Source: Trichomonas tenax
Lineage: Eukaryota > Parabasalia > Trichomonadida > Trichomonadidae
NCBI GenBank assembly: GCA_023091735.1
Contig: JALKBU010000060.1
Span: 39,121 to 103,120, forward strand
Reading direction: 5' to 3'
DNA length: 64,000 nucleotides
Both the position numbers and the translations under genes were made by a program. This document shows, in pieces, positions 58,153-64,000 of this stretch (positions within the stretch are counted from its first letter, which is position 1; each line of letters opens with the position of its first letter). The notes beneath the pieces were generated by a model, which saw nothing but the letters and a program-made list of their open reading frames with translations, did no database searches and was not told the origin of the DNA.

Positions 58153-59457
58153 TTATCTAAGTCTTCCGTAGTTATTTTTCTCCATTGTCTTCTCGTATGC
58201 AACGAGCTGCATGATCAACTGGAAGATATAAGCATCAGACTTTGTCAGTTCGAAAGCGTGGAGAGCCATTGCGTCGTCTGATGCAACTTCGTATATCTCT
58301 TTGAACTTCTCAATTCCGAGCAAGTCTTCGAGGAAGACTCTGATCGATTCAACTTTGTATCCGAGTGTATCCTCTGCGTGGACACTCTTGATGACGAGTT
58401 TGCGGCCCATGAAGTAGAAGTCGCCAAGAGACATGTCATCGACTTCTTCAGGAACATCAATCATGTTGTCGCCTTTGATGATCTGCTGAAGATTTTCCGC
58501 CATTCTCTTCATCACTTTGTAGATTCCTGCTTTCTTGTCCGATGACTTCTCTTCTGTGAGTTTGTACTCGACTTCATCAACATAATTCTCTGGCGTCTTT
58601 CCAGCTTTCTCACCATGGAAAACTCCGTGATTTAATTCCACGCCAGCGAGAGTCTTTCCGAGCAACGCGACAGCTTTGTTCCTGATCAGTGGCATCTGCA
58701 GGATCTCGTTGATTGTCGGCCTTTCGTCCGGGTTCTTCTTCAACATCTTTGTGCAGAGTTCCTGCAATTCGTTGCTGAACACTGTTGGAATCGGTTTTGG
58801 CGTCTTTCCAATAACGTTTCTCATGATTTCACCGACGGATTTTCCAGCAAACGGTCTCTTCAACGAGCACAGTTCATATAAAACGCATCCCAGTGACCAA
58901 ATATCGCTCTTTGCGTTGTACTTCTTTCCAACGCAGATTTCCGGAGAGCAGTAAAGCGGCGTTCCAATGGCCGTCTTCGCCATATCCCCTGTGTGCTCGA
59001 GAGTTTTCGCGATTCCGAAGTCGCCAAGTTTAACAATGTTTCCTGACGAAAGGAAAACATTCTGTGGCTTTATGTCTCTGTGGAGGATCTTTCTATCGTG
59101 TAAATACTTCATTGCAAGGCAGATCTGAACGAACCAATCGAGAATTACGTCCTCAGAGAAGAAGGTTATTCCTTGTTTCTTGATTGCTTGTGAGAGGTCT
59201 CCTCCGTCAGCGTAATCCATGAGAATGTAGAGATTTCTCTTCTGCTTGGTGCAGCCTCGGTACCTGATGATGTTTGTGTGCTTCAGGGTGCTTAAAATCT
59301 CGACTTCTTTGAACGCTGTGTCTTTTGCTTCTTGAGTCATTCCAACGAGATTCATTTCTTTAACAACTTTGAGATCATTGCTGTTGAGCGACTTAACGAG
59401 CAGCGCACGGCCATATCCGCCTCTGCCGATCTCTTTGATGATCTTGAACTGGTCCAT
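58153..59457 (-). CDS. NEK-family (NIMA-related) protein kinase
   Basis: 434 residues from ATG 59457; the two codons upstream in the open frame include no ATG. Kinase domain about 4-255: IGRGGYGRALLV (10-21), ATP lysine VVKEM (K33), E51, HRDIKPQN (126-133), GDFGIAK (145-151), T-x-x-G-T-P-x-Y-x-S-P-E (162-173), DIWSLGCVLYEL. The VVKEM, GDFGIAK and IGTPLYCSPE motifs and the K-H-x-N-I-I-R-Y context are typical of NEKs. All catalytic residues are intact. The C-terminal 180 residues are charged with a helical stretch, without a second known domain. NEKs are greatly expanded in trichomonads and act in mitosis and flagellar/basal-body control. Confidence 0.95.
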   Translation of the reverse strand: MDQFKIIKEIGRGGYGRALLVKSLNSNDLKVVKEMNLVGMTQEAKDTAFKEVEILSTLKHTNIIRYRGCTKQKRNLYILMDYADGGDLSQAIKKQGITFFSEDVILDWFVQICLAMKYLHDRKILHRDIKPQNVFLSSGNIVKLGDFGIAKTLEHTGDMAKTAIGTPLYCSPEICVGKKYNAKSDIWSLGCVLYELCSLKRPFAGKSVGEIMRNVIGKTPKPIPTVFSNELQELCTKMLKKNPDERPTINEILQMPLIRNKAVALLGKTLAGVELNHGVFHGEKAGKTPENYVDEVEYKLTEEKSSDKKAGIYKVMKRMAENLQQIIKGDNMIDVPEEVDDMSLGDFYFMGRKLVIKSVHAEDTLGYKVESIRVFLEDLLGIEKFKEIYEVASDDAMALHAFELTKSDAYIFQLIMQLVAYEKTMEKNNYGRLR

Positions 59458-60110
59458 CTTCAAATATTAATGACTTTAACGCACTTTAACAATTTTCTGA
59501 CAATGCATCAAAATTGAATGGCATCAAAATTTTCATGATTTAACGTACAGAAACCATTTCAACATGTCTAAGATTACAAATTTTAATATATCTATTAAAG
59601 ATTTGGGGTTAAAAACGCAAATGAGATTTATATCGAATATATTTTTATCCATCAATCGATAACAGCCCAATATTTAGACATTTATTGCATATAATAGAAA
59701 AATTCGATACGTAGATCGTGCGTGAAACGATGGATAATTTAAATCTAGAAATTGAATTTGATAATTTCATTGAAATGTTATTTTTGTTATTACGGCAATG
59801 AAATACATAATGTAAGTGTCAATGTGGAAATGAAATTTTATGTTAAACTGTAGCTTTAGAAAATTTCGAAATATTTCTTCAAATTCAAGCTGCTTTGGAA
59901 TGTGAAAGTTATATGGCTTCAGTAACTGAAGATCTTTAAATCACAAAAAAGATATCATTACTATCTAACTTTGTACATAGAGAACTTTTTGAAAAATAAC
60001 AAAATTTACATGTCAGTTTTGTCATGTAAAATAACTCGACTTACATGTCAGTTTTGTCAAGTAAACATCGAAGAAAAAAAATACGAAAATACTTCAAAGA
60101 GAAATAAAAA
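59458..60110. other. Intergenic stretch with motif cluster
   Basis: AT-rich, no gene. Close to the right end lie four related motifs in 60 bases: TTTACATGTCA, TGTCATGTAAA (60020-60030), TTACATGTCAG and TGTCAAGTAAA (about 60055-60065), upstream of the ZIP pseudogene. Confidence 0.5.
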
Positions 60111-61102
60111 ATGAGAGAAAAAATTTTAATGAAAGTTTTTGTACTCAAATACATCTCTGCCGTGATTATCTGAATCACGACATTTATCGGAAACAGCCTC
60201 GTTTTGTGTATCAAAGCGATTAAATGGGAAAACAGGCTCGAAGCTATGGCTTCGGGTGTATTTTTGGGCGCTGGTCTTGCGCATTTGCTTGGAGAGTCAT
60301 TCGAGAAGCTCTCTGAGGTAGTGGATTACCCATTGGCTCCTGCAGTTTGTCTCGGCACGTTCACAATTGACTTTTGTTGAAATGCTTACGTTTGGAGAGC
60401 ACGATGCTTCTTAATTCCATATTAATGTCAATAATAACGATCATGAAGGTTATGCACCAGCAGATAGAAGCGAAATAGAAGTTTTAGAAGATTATAAAAA
60501 GATTGAATACTTTTTCGGTGATGAATTCAAGAAACTATCAATACAGACAACAGTACTTTACATAATCATGCTTATCCATTCGATTACAGCAGGCTTAGCA
60601 CTTGGAATTTTGTCGACTATTGGCGGTGTTGTTGCGATCCTTTGCGCCATTGTAGGACACAAACCTGTCGAAGCTTTCGCTGTTGCGCTTGTGATTATCA
60701 AAGAAAGACCGACGAAATTACTTTTTTGGTCAATCATTGTTTTCTATACATTTATGACGCCAGCCGGCATTATAGCGGGCGTTCTCATCAGAGATTACGT
60801 CCACAACGAACTCGCATTAAGAGTTATTGGAGCTTTTTCTGCGGGCACGTTTTTTTTTCGTTGGTACTCACGAGTGGCCTCATATGGTTGCACACAAGGC
60901 GGAGCTGTCAAACACAAAAAAGTTCTGGAACTTCCTTTGCTTCTTCATCGGTGTGATTTGGATGCTCTTAATAGCTATAGTCGAAATTACAGTCCAGAGC
61001 ACGATTAATCGTTCCTCCTACTGCAGTTATTCTAAGATTTACTTGTATATTACGTTGATGTTCATCAATTCATTTTTGTTATTTATAAATTGTAAACAAT
61101 AG
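60111..61102 (+). pseudogene. ZIP (SLC39) metal transporter, multiply broken
   Basis: From ATG 60111: a membrane segment VFVLKYISAVII, TGA at 60171-60173, then AIKWENRLEAMASGVFLGAG, LAHLLGESFEKLSEVVDYPL and APAVCLGTFTIDF, all canonical ZIP sequence. One-base shifts follow near 60378 and a TAA near 60412. HINVNNNDHEGYAPADR leads into the metal-binding helices HSITAGLALGIL and GHKPVEAFAVALVI (TM4 and TM5, with the usual HSxxDG aspartate replaced by Ala). A frameshift in the T run near 60850 precedes VGTHEWPHMVAHKAELSN and the last membrane helix. Intact ZIPs import zinc or iron into the cytosol. At least four lesions make this a clear pseudogene. Confidence 0.85.
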
Positions 61103-61417
61103 AGCCGATTTTCACATAAATTCTTTCCTACTTTACTGTGCTTATATAATATATGCGCTAAAATGAGCATAAATAAAAATTTGACAATGCCAAAGATATT
61201 TTATTTGTCAAAAAAAATTATATGTCAAATCTTCTTTGTTGTCGAAATGATATTTTAGCGAATTTTTGGGCCAATATTAATTATCTCAACGAACAATCTT
61301 GTAGAATGATATATATGACAGCAATAGATATAGATAATCTAGATAAAAAGTCTTGATAGAGAATAGAAAACAAGTTTTCGAGTCTATTAATTTTTCAAAT
61401 TGTTCTTTTTATTTTTT
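61103..61417. other. Gene-free stretch upstream of the RabGAP gene
   Basis: AT-rich. Motif relatives ATATGTCAAAT near 61210-61220; TCAAATTGTTC about 20 bases before the ATG at 61418 could be the initiator. Confidence 0.4.
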
Positions 61418-62479
61418 ATGGTTGATTTTGGGGAAGAGAAACCGAATTTTCGTGTTCTCCCTCTTGTTCAACCGAATCCAGAAGGCACGTGTGTGGATAT
61501 CGAAAAGGTGAAGATGGAGTTACGCCTCGGTTTGTCTGATGCGCCTTATGAAGATCGATGTTTTGCTTGGTTAGTCACGCTTGGTGTTTTCCCGCGTAAC
61601 CCCAACGAATGGCCGGTAACTAGAGCGCAGATTGTCTCTCTCTACGATTTACTTATAAAAGAATATCAAGTCGAGAATTGGTTGAATGTAGTCTTCAAAA
61701 AGAATGCCAGGAAGTCAGATTTCGATGTTGACAACAGAGGAACGATGGAATTAATACATACAGACATTATTCGCACTGGTCGGCATATTTTTTTCTTCCC
61801 TCCTGACGCTAAACTTGTAGAAGGCGATACCGATGAATGCCTGTACGCTTTTCACTCCACCATTCGAAAATTGGAGCGAATTCTTTACATCTTTGCTCGT
61901 GCAAACGAAAATTACGGCTATCTACAAGGCTTTAATGAACTTGTTGCGCCAATACTTTACGTTGTTACAAAAGCGAGAAAGATTTTTGATGACGATGACT
62001 TCGAATGTGAAGCAATGACATTTTATCTTTTTCAAAATTTGCTCACAACATCAAAAATCAGTGAGTTTTACGAAACCAAGGATAAGTCTGCTCAGTTGGA
62101 AAGCCGTTTGAATTGCTTCCACAACTTATTCGAAAGATTATGCCCAAAATTGTCGAAAACATTTGATGCAGTCAAAATAGACCCATTCATTTATGCTTTT
62201 CGATGGTTTAACTTGATTTTCGCACAAGAACATGATTTACCTTCACTTTTAATTTTGTGGGATAACTGTTTCTCGTATTTTGACCAGATAAGCGACTACA
62301 TACTCTATGTTGGTGTTGCGCATATCATAGAAGTTTCTCATAGATTCAAGAAAATGGATTTCTCGACAATTGTTGAAATCTTACAAAATATGCAAGAACC
62401 AAATATCTACAATATCTTGAAAGAAACAAGTAAGTTTTGGGAGATAGACTCGAGTTTTAGAAAACCAAAGAAGAAATGA
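61418..62479 (+). CDS. TBC-domain Rab GTPase-activating protein, TBC1D13-like
   Basis: 353 residues from ATG 61418. The TBC domain spans most of the protein. LRLGLSDAPYEDRCFAWLVT (36-55) is the entry motif. The catalytic arginine finger is in IHTDIIRTGR (R119) and the glutamine finger in YGYLQGFNEL (Q170), both intact. Then FYLFQNLLTTSK, DPFIYAFRWFNLIFAQEHDL and LLILWDNCFSYF follow in family order. The long spacer between the two fingers and the FHSTIRKLERILYIFARANE helix match the TBC1D13 subgroup. It should accelerate GTP hydrolysis by a Rab, acting in vesicle traffic. The C-terminus is short and basic (KPKKK). Confidence 0.93.
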   Translation: MVDFGEEKPNFRVLPLVQPNPEGTCVDIEKVKMELRLGLSDAPYEDRCFAWLVTLGVFPRNPNEWPVTRAQIVSLYDLLIKEYQVENWLNVVFKKNARKSDFDVDNRGTMELIHTDIIRTGRHIFFFPPDAKLVEGDTDECLYAFHSTIRKLERILYIFARANENYGYLQGFNELVAPILYVVTKARKIFDDDDFECEAMTFYLFQNLLTTSKISEFYETKDKSAQLESRLNCFHNLFERLCPKLSKTFDAVKIDPFIYAFRWFNLIFAQEHDLPSLLILWDNCFSYFDQISDYILYVGVAHIIEVSHRFKKMDFSTIVEILQNMQEPNIYNILKETSKFWEIDSSFRKPKKK

Positions 62480-63543
62480 TCAAATTATATTAATGCTGAC
62501 CTATGAATCTACAACATACCCATGTTTTGCCCTGTATGAATAAATTTGTTTTTAATGTTTGTATTTGATTAATTTTAGTTTTTTTATTTTTGAAGGTTCA
62601 CAATTAATGATTTATCCAACCATTCGATTTCCATCACATACTTATTCAGTTGGTTAAGAAAAATCGATGCATAACTAAAATCTAATCACTAATGAACCAT
62701 CTATTGATCGAACACACTTCCAATCAATGAATTGAACCACAACACTTATGTAATTCAGTTAGTGTTCATCTATGCAATAGTGTTCAAACATCAATCATAT
62801 AAGTTTATCATGTAAGCAACAAAAAACAATCAGCGATGGATAAAAACTGATAATTGATGAATTTTCCATAGCTCACCGTGCTAGACAGCTTAACACTAGT
62901 CTGTTTGCACTAGAAATACGTGAGAATAAGTGATGCTGGAATCATCGATGCACATCGCAGTTCAATTGATGGCATAGCTCATGTTTCGATCTGCCTTTTT
63001 TGCAATAAAGTCTGTGTTGCATGTTCATCAGCACCTTCGATGATGTGGAAATGATATATTTGTTATTCAAAACATAAAAAATGCTTTTCAACTCTCGTCG
63101 TTCAAAATATAGAATTTCCATATCTATGTGATCACAATTACATAAAAATGGAAATTAACATGATAATAACGAGATATTTAAAAAATTATATTAATTTAGG
63201 CTCTATATCTTTATGGTTAGGTTCCATTACATGCACATATGAATATAATGAAGTGCAGAAACTTATTTTCATAAAAATATATTAAAATATTTCACATTCA
63301 TGTAAAAAATTTGTAATGAACTTGATTCTCTTATGATTTGAGCAATGCTACAAGTGCATATTATGAATGTAGTTTGCAAGAACTTTAAACTTGTAATAGA
63401 GAATTCGATCAAAAATAAATTCACATACTTATGGTGTTTTCCCTCTGCAAACCCTTCTTTTAGCGTTGCTAAGCTTAAATTATGGAGCATAATCATTATT
63501 TGATCATCAGGTGGTCGCTGAAAAATTGTTTTTGTCTTCTGTA
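62480..63543. other. Gene-free stretch
   Basis: AT-rich with no supported gene; the open frame at 63269-63586 crosses into the repeat element and lacks motifs. Confidence 0.5.
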
Positions 63544-64000
63544 TGGGAAAATTTTTCCTTCTGCGGTGTAGTCCCGCGGCCTTCATAACTTTTTATCTGA
63601 TCAATATTTTTTCGATTTGAAAGCACTTTCATGTACATATTGATAGTTGTCTATCCAGTGGTGTAAGTGGCACAGTCCATATATCTATCAAATCATTGAT
63701 TGCATTTCAAATCGTCCAAAAATATACGATTTCCAGCATAAATGTATTCATTAATATGCAGCATATGATATTTTTATGTGTATTATTGATTCAGATGCCT
63801 CTTATACGCTTAAAATTAAAAATGCAACTAATTCATTAATTGATTTGAGGGCGATTATACACATGAAAGTTAATGAATTTGATGGGATTTAAATTTGCAG
63901 CTGTAATAATGTAAAATTTTAGAATTTTAGATTTGGTTTTATTATTTATGAGATTTTTCAATTGGAAAGTAAAAGCAGATCAAAATTTTGCTTTTGTTAG
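63544..64000 (+). mobile_element. Second copy of the long-arm inverted-repeat element (runs off the window)
   Basis: Begins TGGGAAAATTTTTCCTTCTG and matches the reverse complement of 28332 down to about 27876, that is the right arm plus part of the unique core, with scattered substitutions. The left arm of the 27-kb copy matches only over the first about 390 bases. Only one end of this copy is inside the window. The flank before TGGGAAAA differs from both ends at 27-28 kb, which helps place the element end at TGGG. Confidence 0.85.

Noticed and set aside
1..64000. Spliceosomal introns of the trichomonad type (GTATGT ... ACTAACACACAG)
   Set aside because: No such donor/branch-acceptor pair was seen within or at the start of any intact gene; isolated GTATGT strings lie in intergenic DNA.
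1..64000. CRISPR arrays, operons with ribosome binding sites, prophage
   Set aside because: No regularly spaced repeats, no polycistronic layout; gene content is eukaryotic throughout.

Overview
The window looks like a contig from a parabasalid protist, most likely Trichomonas or a close relative. It is AT-rich and its genes are single uninterrupted reading frames, on both strands. Start codons sit 10-40 bases downstream of trichomonad-type initiators (TCA followed by pyrimidine/T-rich sequence). Several stop codons overlap TAAA, the reported trichomonad poly(A) signal. Gene families typical of trichomonads are present: BspA-like leucine-rich repeats, GP63-like metallopeptidase, Pmp-like beta-helix surface proteins, many protein kinases and ankyrin fragments. 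The species call is inference; no rRNA or species-specific marker was seen.

Layout. 1-5.1 kb: two decayed surface-protein genes head to head, a remnant, and a long gene-free stretch holding a cluster of five inverted-repeat hairpins. 5.1-7.0 kb: a GP63-like membrane protein whose catalytic Glu is Gln. 7.1-12.8 kb: a tandem array of about six copies of a beta-helix surface-protein family, all damaged, each main copy with the same promoter block about 45 bases before the start. 12.9-16.3 kb: decayed relics and foldbacks. 16.3 kb: TCTP. 19.4-23.9 kb: a very large CHD-like chromatin protein with a degenerate ATPase core. 24-28.3 kb: a small TIR element and a 1.3-kb element with about 390-bp inverted arms; further copies lie at 35.6 kb and at the right edge of the window. 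28.4-34.0 kb: an 1869-residue protein of unknown function. 34-43.7 kb: an acyl-CoA synthetase, a 537-residue coiled-coil protein and a 126-residue orphan, mixed with pseudogenes (surface-protein tails, ankyrin, beta-helix, Myb). 44.1-51.4 kb: CAMK-like kinase, a 112-residue orphan, PP2A A-type HEAT protein, RNase P RNA, twinfilin and ribosomal protein L37a. 52-53.2 kb: a GT61-type glycosyltransferase pseudogene. 53.7-62.5 kb: WD-repeat protein, NEK kinase, ZIP transporter pseudogene and a TBC RabGAP. The right end is intergenic plus the second copy of the inverted-repeat element.

There is no operon logic; the genes are independent housekeeping or signalling genes set among gene relics and repeats. 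I find fifteen apparently intact protein genes, one structural RNA gene and at least seventeen decayed genes or fragments. The best leads are the RNase P RNA, the hairpin cluster at 4.25-4.8 kb, the two predicted pseudo-enzymes (GP63-like and CHD-like), and two recurrent upstream motifs, one of which is also carried inside a mobile element.
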